From an uncultured Porphyromonadaceae bacterium (lineage in GTDB: Bacteria; Bacteroidota; Bacteroidia; Bacteroidales; Muribaculaceae), in NCBI GenBank assembly GCA_900540625.1, contig UQGP01000003.1:1-64000 (forward strand): a DNA stretch of 64,000 bases. Reading direction: 5' to 3'. This document shows positions 24,587 through 34,037 of the stretch, piece after piece (the stretch's first letter is position 1; each line of letters begins with the position of its first letter). Below the pieces are notes generated by a model. The model did no database searches, was not told the DNA's origin, and was given only the letters and a program-made list of their open reading frames with translations. The position numbers and the translations under genes were made by a program.

Positions 24587-26536
24587 ATGACACCTTCCCG
24601 GCAAGGATTCTTTCGAGTGGCCTCAGTCGTACCGTCAGTGGCCGTAGGCGATGTACGCTCAAATACCGAAGCAATCATAGCAAAGGCCCGCGAACTTTCC
24701 GCCAAGCATGTGCGCGTTGCAGCATTTCCCGAGCTATGCATTACCGGTTATACATGCGGAGACCTATTTCATAACGACCTTTTGCTGGAAGCGTCCGAAG
24801 CGGCGATTCAGACACTTCTAAACGAATCGCGCACCTTTAGTTGCACAATCATCGTCGGAGTGCCCGTTAGGCTACATGCCACGCTATACAATTGTGCTGC
24901 AGTCATTTGTAACGGCAAACTTGAAGCACTTATCCCAAAGATATACATACCCAACTACAACGAATTTTACGAAAAACGTTGGTGGACTTCAGGGCTCAAT
25001 GTAGACACAACAATAGAATTTGCAGGGCAAAAAGTGCTACTATCCGCATCAACACTCCTTAGAGTAGACGGCGTACACTTTGCTATAGAAATATGTGAAG
25101 ACCTATGGACCGCGATACCGCCCAGCTGTAGACACGCTTTGACCGGAGCGGAAGTTATATTCAATCTATCCGCCTCGGACACCATAGTCGGTAAATACGA
25201 ATATATTTCCGACCTGATAAAACAACAATCGGCTCGATGCCTCTGTGCATATGTATACTCATCATGTGGATACGGCGAATCATCTACCGACCTCGTGTTT
25301 GACGGCATTGCCATGGTAGCCGAAAACGGCAGTATGCTTGAATGCGCACAGCGCTGGCAACGTCAGCCACATTATGCTATAGCCGATATTGATGTTCGAG
25401 CAATACGTCGTGACCGAATACATTGCAGCTCATTTCACGATTGTACAACCGCACAAGCGCCGGCCGCGGTACATATAATAGATATTGACGCTAAGCCAAC
25501 CGATGATACCGGTGAAGCTCTGAAGCGTCGAATTCAACCACTGCCGTTTGTGCCTAATGACACAGACAGTCGAGGCAAACGTTGTTTAGACATTATTAAT
25601 ATACAATCTGCCGGGCTGAGCAAGCGTTTGGAATCGACCCATACACGAAATCTCGTTATCGGTATTTCGGGCGGCCTTGACTCGACGTTGGCACTACTGG
25701 TGGCCGTACATGCCTTTGACAGCCTCGATATTGACCGTAAAGGCATTATCGGCGTAACTATGCCCGGCTTTGGCACAACAGGGCGTACATACAACAATGC
25801 CTTAGAGTTGATGCAACACCTTGGGATTACAATACGCGAGATCCCTATACGCGAAGCCGTGACACAGCACTTCAAAGACATAAGACATAACCCCGAGGTA
25901 CGAGACGTCACCTACGAGAATTGCCAGGCACGTGAGCGCACACAAATACTCATGGATATTGCCAACCAAAGCGGAGGCATGGTACTCGGCACGGGCGATC
26001 TTTCCGAATTGGCGTTAGGATGGGCCACCTATAACGGCGACCACATGTCTATGTACGCAATCAATGCCGGTGTGCCAAAGACACTGGTACGTCATCTTGT
26101 AGGTACCTTTGCACGCTGGGCAGAAGATGATGGAGATGCCAAACTGCACAATGTCCTTGCAGACATAATTGACACGCCCATAAGCCCGGAGTTGATACCG
26201 GCTGACAGTCACGATAATATCACACAAAAGACAGAAGACCTCGTCGGACCATACGAACTGCATGACTTCTTTCTGTACTACATACTACGCTATGGGTTCG
26301 GTCCCTCACGTATATACTATATGGCGCGAACGGCACTCGGATACAAATATGATGACGCGACTATAAAGAAGTGGTTGACTATATTTATACGTCGTTTCTT
26401 CAACCAACAGTTTAAGCGTTCATGCCTTCCGGACGGCCCTAAAGTGGGTTCGGTATGCCTATCACCACGCGGAGATTGGCGTATGCCAAGCGATGCAAAT
26501 TCGGCACTATGGCTCGAAGAATGTCAGAAACTATAA
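24587..26536 (+). CDS. nadE: Glutamine-dependent NAD+ synthetase
   Basis: A 649-residue two-domain enzyme making NAD+ from deamido-NAD+, ATP and glutamine. The N-terminal nitrilase-like glutaminase domain has the Glu-Lys-Cys triad in FPELCITGY, LIPKIYIPNYNEFYEKRW and AIEICEDLW. The synthetase domain has the ATP-pyrophosphatase loop SGGLDS at 361-366 and GTGDLSELALGWATYNGD. Length matches the long form. The permease gene begins 7 bp after the stop, suggesting a shared mRNA. Confidence 0.96.
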   Translation: MTPSRQGFFRVASVVPSVAVGDVRSNTEAIIAKARELSAKHVRVAAFPELCITGYTCGDLFHNDLLLEASEAAIQTLLNESRTFSCTIIVGVPVRLHATLYNCAAVICNGKLEALIPKIYIPNYNEFYEKRWWTSGLNVDTTIEFAGQKVLLSASTLLRVDGVHFAIEICEDLWTAIPPSCRHALTGAEVIFNLSASDTIVGKYEYISDLIKQQSARCLCAYVYSSCGYGESSTDLVFDGIAMVAENGSMLECAQRWQRQPHYAIADIDVRAIRRDRIHCSSFHDCTTAQAPAAVHIIDIDAKPTDDTGEALKRRIQPLPFVPNDTDSRGKRCLDIINIQSAGLSKRLESTHTRNLVIGISGGLDSTLALLVAVHAFDSLDIDRKGIIGVTMPGFGTTGRTYNNALELMQHLGITIREIPIREAVTQHFKDIRHNPEVRDVTYENCQARERTQILMDIANQSGGMVLGTGDLSELALGWATYNGDHMSMYAINAGVPKTLVRHLVGTFARWAEDDGDAKLHNVLADIIDTPISPELIPADSHDNITQKTEDLVGPYELHDFFLYYILRYGFGPSRIYYMARTALGYKYDDATIKKWLTIFIRRFFNQQFKRSCLPDGPKVGSVCLSPRGDWRMPSDANSALWLEECQKL

Positions 26537-26543
26537 TCAAAGC

Positions 26544-27803
26544 ATGAAGGCATCGTCCGGAAGATGGGTATCCAGCCGCTTAAGCCACATTGGCGGGACG
26601 CGAAGCGCACGCACAGGCAGCATCATTGCCATTGCGGGTGTAGCTTGTGCCGTTGCTGTAATGTTGCTTACGCTTGGTATTGCACTCGGCTTCAAACACG
26701 ACATAAAAGCCAAACTCTCAGGGTTTGAGTCCCAGATAGACATCACTCCGGCGTACTCCTATATGACAGGGCGCACAGACAGCACTATCACCCTTGATGC
26801 GTCATTACACCGAACTATCGACAGCATTATGCCGCTGTCCACTACGACATTGGCTTTCAGACAACCGGCAATACTAAAGCCTGCAAACGACTTTTCGGCC
26901 ATTGTTATATACGGATACGATGATGCACATAACCCAGCCTTTGAGAAAAAAAACATAATCAAAGGCACAATGCCGGACTACGCAAAAGATCAAACGTCAG
27001 ATAACCGTATAGTCATATCATCTTATACCGCGTCAAGACTACGCCTTGATGTCGGGGACAAAATCACTGCATGCTTCTTTATAAACGGCGGAATCAAAGC
27101 CAGACCGATGATAGTTGCCGCTATTTATAATTCAGGCTTCGGCGAATACGATCATACGGTAGCTTACGGTAGTCTGCGTATGTTACAGCAGTTGAACAAA
27201 GTCGGCAAAAGCACGGGCAACATTATAGAAATTAACGGATTGCCGCAGGATGCCGTTTCAGCTAAAGCTCAAGTCTTACAGCAAGCACTTATTGACCGTG
27301 CACAACAGCACGGGTTGCCCGAAGTGCCAATAGTAGATAACATTACCCATACAGGGGCAATATACCTCAACTGGCTTGATTTATTGGATACTAATGTAAT
27401 CGTAATTTTCGTCCTGATGTGCTGTGTAGGCTGCCTTACACTCATATCAAGTCTGTTTATCATTATCTTGGACAAAATTCAAGCCATAGGCATCCTCCGC
27501 TCCATAGGGGCCACTCGAGGATACGTAAATGCTATCTTTGTGCGCATCTGTATGCGTCTTGTAGGGTGGGGTCTCCTTATCGGCAATGTCATAGGAATAG
27601 GCTTCGGCTTTATCCAAGAACGCTGGCATCCGATAGGACTTGATCCAGAGATGTACTACTTAGACAAAGTGCCCTATACCTTTGATTGGATTGGTATACT
27701 GCTAATAAATGTAGGTGTAGCCGTTTTGGCATGGTGTGTGCTGATATTACCGGCAAAGGCGGCCGGTCGTGTTTCACCTGCACGGACACTAAGATACGAG
27801 TGA
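26544..27803 (+). CDS. FtsX/LolC-type ABC transporter permease
   Basis: A 419-residue inner-membrane protein with the MacB/FtsX architecture. TM1 lies near residues 25-47 (GSIIAIAGVACAVAVMLLTL), then comes a periplasmic domain (about 50-270) and three C-terminal helices (about 280-410). QAIGILRSIGATRGYV is the cytoplasmic coupling motif, and the end AGRVSPARTLRYE is typical. Related proteins export lipoproteins (LolC/E) or small molecules. No ATPase gene is adjacent, so its partner must be encoded elsewhere. The ATG at 26544 is chosen because the frame from 26493 would overlap nadE. Confidence 0.87.
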   Translation: MKASSGRWVSSRLSHIGGTRSARTGSIIAIAGVACAVAVMLLTLGIALGFKHDIKAKLSGFESQIDITPAYSYMTGRTDSTITLDASLHRTIDSIMPLSTTTLAFRQPAILKPANDFSAIVIYGYDDAHNPAFEKKNIIKGTMPDYAKDQTSDNRIVISSYTASRLRLDVGDKITACFFINGGIKARPMIVAAIYNSGFGEYDHTVAYGSLRMLQQLNKVGKSTGNIIEINGLPQDAVSAKAQVLQQALIDRAQQHGLPEVPIVDNITHTGAIYLNWLDLLDTNVIVIFVLMCCVGCLTLISSLFIIILDKIQAIGILRSIGATRGYVNAIFVRICMRLVGWGLLIGNVIGIGFGFIQERWHPIGLDPEMYYLDKVPYTFDWIGILLINVGVAVLAWCVLILPAKAAGRVSPARTLRYE

Positions 27804-27822
27804 TTTAGATGACAACGTCCGC

Positions 27823-27841
27823 GCCTAAGGGATATTTAGGC
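27823..27841 (+). terminator. Small hairpin after the permease gene
   Basis: GCCTAA (27823-27828) pairs with TTAGGC (27836-27841), followed by ATAATTATTGTTT. A weak intrinsic terminator upstream of the rsfS promoter. Confidence 0.4.
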
Positions 27842-27904
27842 ATAATTATTGTTTATTAAAACAATGAAGGACGCACGCAGGCCATCCATTGGCAAAAAAA
27901 GAAG

Positions 27905-27912
27905 TAACTTTG
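27905..27912 (+). promoter_or_regulatory. -7 box (TAACTTTG) for rsfS-ftsH-prfA-pyrF
   Basis: Perfect TAnnTTTG match, 76 bases before the rsfS start. No -33 box at the proper distance. Confidence 0.45.
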
Positions 27913-27987
27913 TATAATAAAACGCCAACAGTGGGTACACTTGGGCATAAGAGCCCGCTTCCCTCGGACGGCATACAACTATAGACA

Positions 27988-28347
27988 ATGACACAAAGCA
28001 CAGACATACAACAGCTTATTATCGAAGGAATACAAGAACGAAAAGGTCGCGGCATTACCGTTGTAGATATGAGTCATATCGAATCGGCAGCCACGCCCAA
28101 ATTTATCATAGCTCAAGGCAGCTCGCCCACACAAGTAAGCGCCATTGCAGACAGCGTGCGCGAATATGTGCTTGAGCATGGAAATACCAAGCCATACAAC
28201 TATGACGGATATTCCAATAGCGAATGGATAGTAATTGACTATGGCGATACGCTTGTGCACATATTTCTACCGGAAGCACGTCTGCGCTACAACCTCGAAG
28301 ACTTGTGGAGTGATGCCAGCATCACTAATATTCCGGACTTAGACTGA
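27988..28347 (+). CDS. rsfS: Ribosome silencing factor RsfS
   Basis: A 119-residue cytoplasmic protein that binds ribosomal protein L14 (uL14) and keeps the 50S subunit from joining 30S when nutrients are short. The conserved core is present: VVDMSHIESAATPKFIIAQG, the helix THVSAIAD-like segment, and WIVIDYGDTLVHIFLPEARLRYNLEDLW. Length is standard. It heads a run with ftsH (63 bp), prfA (38 bp) and pyrF (18 bp). Confidence 0.95.
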   Translation: MTQSTDIQQLIIEGIQERKGRGITVVDMSHIESAATPKFIIAQGSSPTQVSAIADSVREYVLEHGNTKPYNYDGYSNSEWIVIDYGDTLVHIFLPEARLRYNLEDLWSDASITNIPDLD

Positions 28348-28410
28348 CGCTATATAAAGCCAAACTTTCAATAAAGACTATAATTTCTCCAACAACGACA
28401 AGACACAAAG

Positions 28411-30513
28411 ATGCCTATACCACCCATGGGTTCACGCCCTAATGCAAAACGCCCAAAGAACCGCTTCGGCTTCAGTATGTTCTGGATGTACGCCGTCATC
28501 ATACTGTTTCTCTTCGGCATGTACTATATGGACAACAACTCGATGAACCGTGAAGTGGACTACTCCACGTTCGAGTCATACTTGTACAAAGGCGGTTTTA
28601 CGAAAATGGTTGTCTACATAGACAAAAATGAAGCTGAAGGAGTCCTGACCGGCGCCATGGCAAAGCAGATATTCAAAGATCAATACACCACGGCCAACAA
28701 GTCCGAGGCTGTTGTTACGACCGTAATATCCAATGTAGACAAGCTAAGCGATAAGATAGACAAGGCCAAGGCCAACGGAGAGATCCCCAAATCTATGACT
28801 ATCGAATATCGCAAGTCCAGTGCATTAAGCACCATACTTCTGACATTCGGCCCTATAATTCTTTTAGTCGGCCTATGGTTCCTACTTATGCGGCGCATGA
28901 GCGGTGCAGCAGGCGGAGCAGGAGGCAATAGCGTATTCAATGTGGGCAAGTCCAAAGCCAAGATATTCGACAAAGATAACGACAACAAGGTGACATTTCA
29001 AGATGTTGCCGGATTGCAAGAAGCCAAAACCGAAGTAGAGGAAATCGTTGAATTTCTGAAGAATCCGGCGAGATACACAAATCTCGGAGGCAAGATTCCG
29101 AAGGGTGCGCTATTGGTAGGCCCTCCCGGAACCGGCAAGACCCTTCTGGCAAAAGCTGTAGCCGGAGAAGCCAACGTTCCATTCTTCAGTATGAGTGGTA
29201 GTGACTTTGTCGAGATGTTTGTCGGAGTAGGCGCTTCGCGCGTGCGAGATCTATTCAGGCAGGCCAAAGAAAAGGCGCCCTGCATCATTTTCATTGACGA
29301 AATCGATGCTGTAGGTCGTGCCCGTGGCCGTAACGTTAATATGGGCAGCAATGACGAACGAGAGAATACGCTCAATCAGTTGCTTACCGAGATGGATGGA
29401 TTTGGCAGCAATAGTGGCGTAATCTGTCTTGCAGCCACCAACCGCGTTGACATTCTTGATAAAGCACTTTTGCGTGCCGGACGTTTCGACAGACAGATAT
29501 ACGTAGACCTACCCGATGTAAATGACCGAGTGGCTATTTTCAAGGTTCACCTGCGAGACATCAAATACGATGAAGCGCTTGATATCGACCTTTTGGCACG
29601 ACAGACAGCCGGATTCTCCGGCGCAGACATCGCCAACGTATGCAACGAAGCCGCGCTTATAGCGGCACGTCATGACAAAAGCATCGTCAGCTTCGAAGAC
29701 TTCAATGCCGCCATCGACCGTATCATCGGAGGCCTCGAAAAAAAGAACAAGATTACCACCTCCGAGGAAAAACGCGGTATTGCCGTACACGAAGCAGGAC
29801 ATGCCACTGTATCTTGGCATCTACGCTATGGAGATCCTCTCATAAAAGTCACTATCGTGCCTCGAGGCAAGGCTTTGGGTGCCGCGTGGTATGTTCCGGA
29901 AGAACGCCAACTTGTGCCGGCACAGGCCTTGCTTGACCAAATATGCTCGCTGCTTGGCGGACGCGCAGCCGAAGACTTGATAATTGGACAAGTGACCACC
30001 GGCGCACTAAACGATCTCGAACGAGCTACCAAGGTAGCCTACTCCTATGTTTCGTTATATGGTATGAGTTCCAAGATACCCAACATCAGCTACTATGATT
30101 CGACGGGACAAGACTACGCATTTACCAAGCCTTATAGCGAGGGCCGTGCACGTATCATCGATGATGAAGTATCACGCATCATCAACGAACAATACGAACG
30201 AGCCAAAAACATTCTGGCACAATACAAAGAAGGGTTGGGCCGTCTTGCAGACGAATTGTACAGCCGCGAAGTAATCTTCACCGCCGATGTTGAGGCCATC
30301 TTTGGTCCGCGTCAATGGACGTCGCGTAGTGACGAGATTATGGCGTTGAATAAAGAAAACGATAAAGCCGCCTCCGATAACGACTCAAAAGAAGGGCAAG
30401 ATAACGGTCAAAACGAAGGCGATACCTCAGCAGATAATGCCGAAGGCGATACAACAACGCCACCGTCGTCTTCCACTCAGGCAACGCCACCTCCGTTCAA
30501 TGGAGACAAATAA
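28411..30513 (+). CDS. ftsH: ATP-dependent zinc metalloprotease FtsH
   Basis: A 700-residue inner-membrane protease that extracts and degrades membrane and cytoplasmic proteins. TM helices lie at about 22-40 and 138-160, flanking a periplasmic domain. The AAA+ domain has Walker A GPPGTGKT (237-244), Walker B CIIFIDEID (about 291-299) and the SRH ATNRVDILDKALLRAGRFDR. The zinc site HEAGH is at 460-464, with the third ligand in ALNDLERAT. The last 50 residues are acidic, rich in Asn, Asp, Gly and Pro, and probably disordered. Bacteroidetes FtsH is often next to rsfS. Confidence 0.97.
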   Translation: MPIPPMGSRPNAKRPKNRFGFSMFWMYAVIILFLFGMYYMDNNSMNREVDYSTFESYLYKGGFTKMVVYIDKNEAEGVLTGAMAKQIFKDQYTTANKSEAVVTTVISNVDKLSDKIDKAKANGEIPKSMTIEYRKSSALSTILLTFGPIILLVGLWFLLMRRMSGAAGGAGGNSVFNVGKSKAKIFDKDNDNKVTFQDVAGLQEAKTEVEEIVEFLKNPARYTNLGGKIPKGALLVGPPGTGKTLLAKAVAGEANVPFFSMSGSDFVEMFVGVGASRVRDLFRQAKEKAPCIIFIDEIDAVGRARGRNVNMGSNDERENTLNQLLTEMDGFGSNSGVICLAATNRVDILDKALLRAGRFDRQIYVDLPDVNDRVAIFKVHLRDIKYDEALDIDLLARQTAGFSGADIANVCNEAALIAARHDKSIVSFEDFNAAIDRIIGGLEKKNKITTSEEKRGIAVHEAGHATVSWHLRYGDPLIKVTIVPRGKALGAAWYVPEERQLVPAQALLDQICSLLGGRAAEDLIIGQVTTGALNDLERATKVAYSYVSLYGMSSKIPNISYYDSTGQDYAFTKPYSEGRARIIDDEVSRIINEQYERAKNILAQYKEGLGRLADELYSREVIFTADVEAIFGPRQWTSRSDEIMALNKENDKAASDNDSKEGQDNGQNEGDTSADNAEGDTTTPPSSSTQATPPPFNGDK

Positions 30514-30551
30514 ATAGGCACAGCCGCACATAACAACAAATAGCAACAATA

Positions 30552-31661
30552 ATGGCCGAAAACTCACTACTTGAACGCTTAGACGGCATCGATGCCCGTT
30601 TCCAGGAAGTTTCAACACTCCTGGCGGACCCCGAAGTAATTGCCGATCAGAAAAGATATGTAACCCTAACTAAAGAGTATAAAGATTTATCGGCACTAAC
30701 CAAAGCCACAGATCGTTATCGCCATCTTTTGGCTGATATAGCAGACGGCAAGGAAATTCTTGAAAATGATGATGACGATGACATTAGGGCTATGGCTAAA
30801 GATCAAATCGAAAAAGCCACAGCCCAACTGCCGGAAGCAGAACAAGAAATTAAATTGTTGCTAATACCCTCCGATTCAGAAGATTCAAAAAACGCTATAC
30901 TCGAAATACGAGCCGGTACAGGAGGAGATGAAGCTGCGCTATTTGCCGGAGACTTACTAAAGATGTACAGCAAATTTTGCGAACGTCGAGGTTGGTCCAT
31001 TAACATCACGAGCTATACCGAAGGAAGTGCCGGAGGCTTCAAAGAAGTGATTGTCGCTGTCAGCGGCGATGGAGTTTACGGAGTACTCAAGTATGAAAGT
31101 GGTGTACATCGTGTTCAGCGTGTTCCGGCCACCGAGACACAAGGTCGCGTACACACCTCCGCTGCAACTGTAGCCGTACTGCCCGAAGCCGAGCCATTCG
31201 ACGTCGAAATCAATGAAGGCGAGATTAAATGGGACACATTTCGCAGCGGCGGTGCCGGCGGACAAAATGTCAATAAGGTAGAATCTGGCGTACGTCTGCG
31301 CTATATGTGGCGCAACCCCAATACCGGTGAAACCGAAGAAATTCTGATAGAATGTACCGAAACTCGCGATCAGCCCAAGAATAAAGAACGTGCACTCAGT
31401 CGCTTAAGAACTTTCATATACGACAAAGAGCACCGCAAATACATGGACGATATCGCATCGCGACGCAAAACGATGGTGTCCACCGGAGATCGTTCGGCCA
31501 AGATACGCACGTACAACTATCCCCAAGGGCGTATTACCGACCACCGCATAGGATACACCATATACAATCTTGCTGCATTTATGGACGGAGACATCCAAGA
31601 ATGCATAGATAGGCTTACCGTGGCCGAGAATGCCGAAAAGCTCAAAGCTGCCGAACTATAA
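30552..31661 (+). CDS. prfA: Peptide chain release factor 1
   Basis: RF1 ends translation at UAA and UAG. The 369-residue protein has the codon-reading motif PAT at 192-194 (the PxT motif, not the SPF motif of RF2) and the peptidyl-hydrolysis motif GGQ at 236-238 in SGGAGGQNVNK. Length is normal. It lies between ftsH and pyrF. The methyltransferase prmC that modifies the GGQ glutamine is not in the window. Confidence 0.97.
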   Translation: MAENSLLERLDGIDARFQEVSTLLADPEVIADQKRYVTLTKEYKDLSALTKATDRYRHLLADIADGKEILENDDDDDIRAMAKDQIEKATAQLPEAEQEIKLLLIPSDSEDSKNAILEIRAGTGGDEAALFAGDLLKMYSKFCERRGWSINITSYTEGSAGGFKEVIVAVSGDGVYGVLKYESGVHRVQRVPATETQGRVHTSAATVAVLPEAEPFDVEINEGEIKWDTFRSGGAGGQNVNKVESGVRLRYMWRNPNTGETEEILIECTETRDQPKNKERALSRLRTFIYDKEHRKYMDDIASRRKTMVSTGDRSAKIRTYNYPQGRITDHRIGYTIYNLAAFMDGDIQECIDRLTVAENAEKLKAAEL

Positions 31662-31679
31662 TCAATTCCATATACGACT

Positions 31680-32516
31680 ATGAAACGCATCGAACTTGTC
31701 AACCAGATCAAATCCAAAGGCACCTTTCTCTGCATAGGACTTGACCCGGATTCAAAACTTATGCCGTCTGTACTTGGAACAGGCGCAGATGCAGTACTCA
31801 CATTTAATAAGGCCATCATTGATGCGACCGCCCCATACTGTATTGCCTACAAGCCCAATACAGCGTTTTACGAGAGTTTAGGGCTGAAAGGGTGGGAGGT
31901 GCTGGTCTCCACTATAAAGTATATCAAAGACAACTACCCCAATCACCTTGTAATTGCAGATGCCAAAAGAGGCGATATAGGTAATACCTCCCGAATGTAT
32001 GCTCACGCATTCTTTGAAGAAATGCAAGCAGATGCAGTTACGGTAGCTCCTTATATGGGGCAAGATAGTGTTCAGCCATTCTTGGACTACAAAGACAAAT
32101 GGACCGTTCTTCTTGCCCTAACATCCAATAAAAGCGCCGAAGACTTTGAGATGATAGCCGATAAAAACGGCCATTGCATCTACGAGAGAGTGCTCAAACG
32201 TTCGCTACGATGGGGCAACCCCGTGAATATGATGTACGTAGTGGGTGCAACTCGGCCCGAAGCATTTGAAGCAATACGTAAAATAGTCCCGCGTCATTTT
32301 CTCCTTGTCCCCGGAGTCGGCGCACAAGGCGGCAGTCTTGAAGATGTTTGCGAATACGGCCTAAATGATGAATGCGGACTTATCGTAAATAGTTCTCGGG
32401 CCATCATATATGCATCCAATGGCGAAGACTATGCGCAAGCGGCAGCAATCAAGGCTCAAAAAACAGCGCAACGGATGGCTGAAATTCTTAAATCTAAAGG
32501 GCTTAAAGACGCTTAA
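31680..32516 (+). CDS. pyrF: Orotidine 5'-phosphate decarboxylase
   Basis: A 278-residue enzyme catalysing the last step of UMP synthesis. It belongs to the longer type 2 PyrF group: LCIGLDPDSKLMP near the start, the catalytic DAKRGD at 94-99 in VIADAKRGDIGNTSRMYA, and VPGVGAQGGSLEDV before the phosphate-binding end. It is the last gene of the rsfS-ftsH-prfA run. Confidence 0.95.
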   Translation: MKRIELVNQIKSKGTFLCIGLDPDSKLMPSVLGTGADAVLTFNKAIIDATAPYCIAYKPNTAFYESLGLKGWEVLVSTIKYIKDNYPNHLVIADAKRGDIGNTSRMYAHAFFEEMQADAVTVAPYMGQDSVQPFLDYKDKWTVLLALTSNKSAEDFEMIADKNGHCIYERVLKRSLRWGNPVNMMYVVGATRPEAFEAIRKIVPRHFLLVPGVGAQGGSLEDVCEYGLNDECGLIVNSSRAIIYASNGEDYAQAAAIKAQKTAQRMAEILKSKGLKDA

Positions 32517-32575
32517 CCATATCTGTGAGCTTACGTTTTAGACGGCAAAAAGCGGCAAATATGGAATTTTTTCAT

Positions 32576-32583
32576 TAATTTTG
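32576..32583 (+). promoter_or_regulatory. -7 box (TAATTTTG) for pgk
   Basis: Perfect TAnnTTTG match, 73 bases before the pgk start; no -33 box is clear. Confidence 0.45.
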
Positions 32584-32655
32584 CATGCCGAAATGGCTCA
32601 CAGCACAACAATACGTACAATCAACATATATCTAAACATACAATTCCAATAGATT

Positions 32656-33903
32656 ATGACAATAGACAACTTTAACTTTGCCGGCAAGCGTGCCATCGTC
32701 CGTGTAGACTTCAATGTGCCCCTGGACGAAAACGGCAATGTCACCGATGACACTCGTATACGCGGTGCTCTTCCCACACTGAAAAAAATACTTGCCGATG
32801 GTGGTTCGCTCATCATCATGTCGCACATGGGCAAACCCAAAGGAAAAGTAAACCCCAAACTGTCGCTCAGCCAGATCAAAAATGTTGTGGCTAAAGCCCT
32901 GGGTCATGAAATAAAATTCGCTGATGACGCTGCTAATGCAGGTGAAGCTGCAGCTGCGCTCAAGCCCGGCGAAGTATTGCTGCTTGAGAACCTTCGCTTC
33001 CATGCCGAAGAGGAAGGCAAACCCGTAGGCATCGACAAGGAAGATCCCGCATACGATGCAGCAAAAAAAGAGATGAAAGAACGTCAAAAAGCATTTGCAA
33101 AGACTCTCGCATCTTATGCAGACGTATATGTGAATGATGCATTCGGCACCGCACATCGTCGTCACGCATCCACAGCCGTTATCGCAGACTACTTTGACGC
33201 AGACCACAAGATGCTCGGCTATCTTATGGAGAAAGAAGTTAAGGCCGTAGATAACATCCTGAGCAACATCAAACGCCCCTTCACCGCAATCATGGGCGGT
33301 AGTAAAGTTTCTACCAAAATAGGAATCATCGAAAACCTTATGAACAAGGTGGACAACCTTATCCTGTGCGGCGGTATGACATATACCTTCGCCAAAGCAC
33401 TTGGCGGCAAAGTCGGAACATCCATTTGCGAGAACGACAAACTTGATCTCGCGCTCGACATCATCAAGAAAGCCAAAGATAAGGGCGTAAACCTTGTACT
33501 CGGCACAGACTGTGTAGCCGGTGATGCATTCAGCAACGACTGCAATACTCAGATATGCAGCGTTATGGAAATTCCCGACGGATGGGAAGGCCTTGATGCC
33601 GGACCCGAGACACGCAAAGCCTTTGCCGATGCAATCAAGGGCGCCAAGACTATACTGTGGAACGGCCCTGCCGGCGTCTTCGAATTCGACAACTTCACTG
33701 CCGGTAGCCGTGCCATAGCAGATGCCATCGTTGAAGCGACAAAGAACGGAGCCTTCTCCCTCGTAGGCGGCGGCGACAGCGTTGCTTGTATCAACAAATT
33801 CGGACTTGCCGACAAGGTATCCTATGTATCCACTGGTGGTGGCGCCTTGCTTGAAGCCATCGAAGGCAAAGTCCTTCCCGGTATTGCAGCCATCAAGGGC
33901 TAA
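32656..33903 (+). CDS. pgk: Phosphoglycerate kinase
   Basis: A 415-residue glycolytic enzyme that transfers phosphate from 1,3-bisphosphoglycerate to ADP. The N-terminal RVDFNVPLDENGNVTDDTRI, the SHMGKPKGK substrate loop, NDAFGTAHR, and the C-terminal nucleotide-binding GGGDSVACINKFG and STGGGALLE are intact. Codon use looks optimised, as expected of a highly expressed gene. It has its own promoter and a strong terminator, so it is monocistronic. Confidence 0.97.
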   Translation: MTIDNFNFAGKRAIVRVDFNVPLDENGNVTDDTRIRGALPTLKKILADGGSLIIMSHMGKPKGKVNPKLSLSQIKNVVAKALGHEIKFADDAANAGEAAAALKPGEVLLLENLRFHAEEEGKPVGIDKEDPAYDAAKKEMKERQKAFAKTLASYADVYVNDAFGTAHRRHASTAVIADYFDADHKMLGYLMEKEVKAVDNILSNIKRPFTAIMGGSKVSTKIGIIENLMNKVDNLILCGGMTYTFAKALGGKVGTSICENDKLDLALDIIKKAKDKGVNLVLGTDCVAGDAFSNDCNTQICSVMEIPDGWEGLDAGPETRKAFADAIKGAKTILWNGPAGVFEFDNFTAGSRAIADAIVEATKNGAFSLVGGGDSVACINKFGLADKVSYVSTGGGALLEAIEGKVLPGIAAIKG

Positions 33904-33924
33904 TCGACGATAACCGACAATAAA

Positions 33925-33969
33925 GACAATGCATCCGAATTTATAAGGTTCGGATGCATTGTCGTTTTA
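33925..33969 (+). terminator. Strong intrinsic terminator of pgk
   Basis: GACAATGCATCCGAA (33925-33939) pairs perfectly with TTCGGATGCATTGTC (33949-33963), a 15-bp stem with a 9-base loop, followed by GTTTTAT. It stops pgk transcription ahead of a converging gene. Confidence 0.85.
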
Positions 33970-33979
33970 TGTTATAAAA

Positions 33980-34012
33980 CAAGTGCCGTCCCGAAAATCA
34001 GGGCGACACTTG
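33980..34012 (-). terminator. Terminator of the phosphoesterase-propeller gene
   Basis: CAAGTG (33980-33985) pairs with CACTTG (34007-34012), continued by CG/CG and CCC/GGG with two single-base mismatches. On the minus strand TTTTATAAC follows. The converging gene stops at 34038. Confidence 0.6.
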
Positions 34013-34037
34013 CATTATGATAAAAGCCTAAGAAAGT

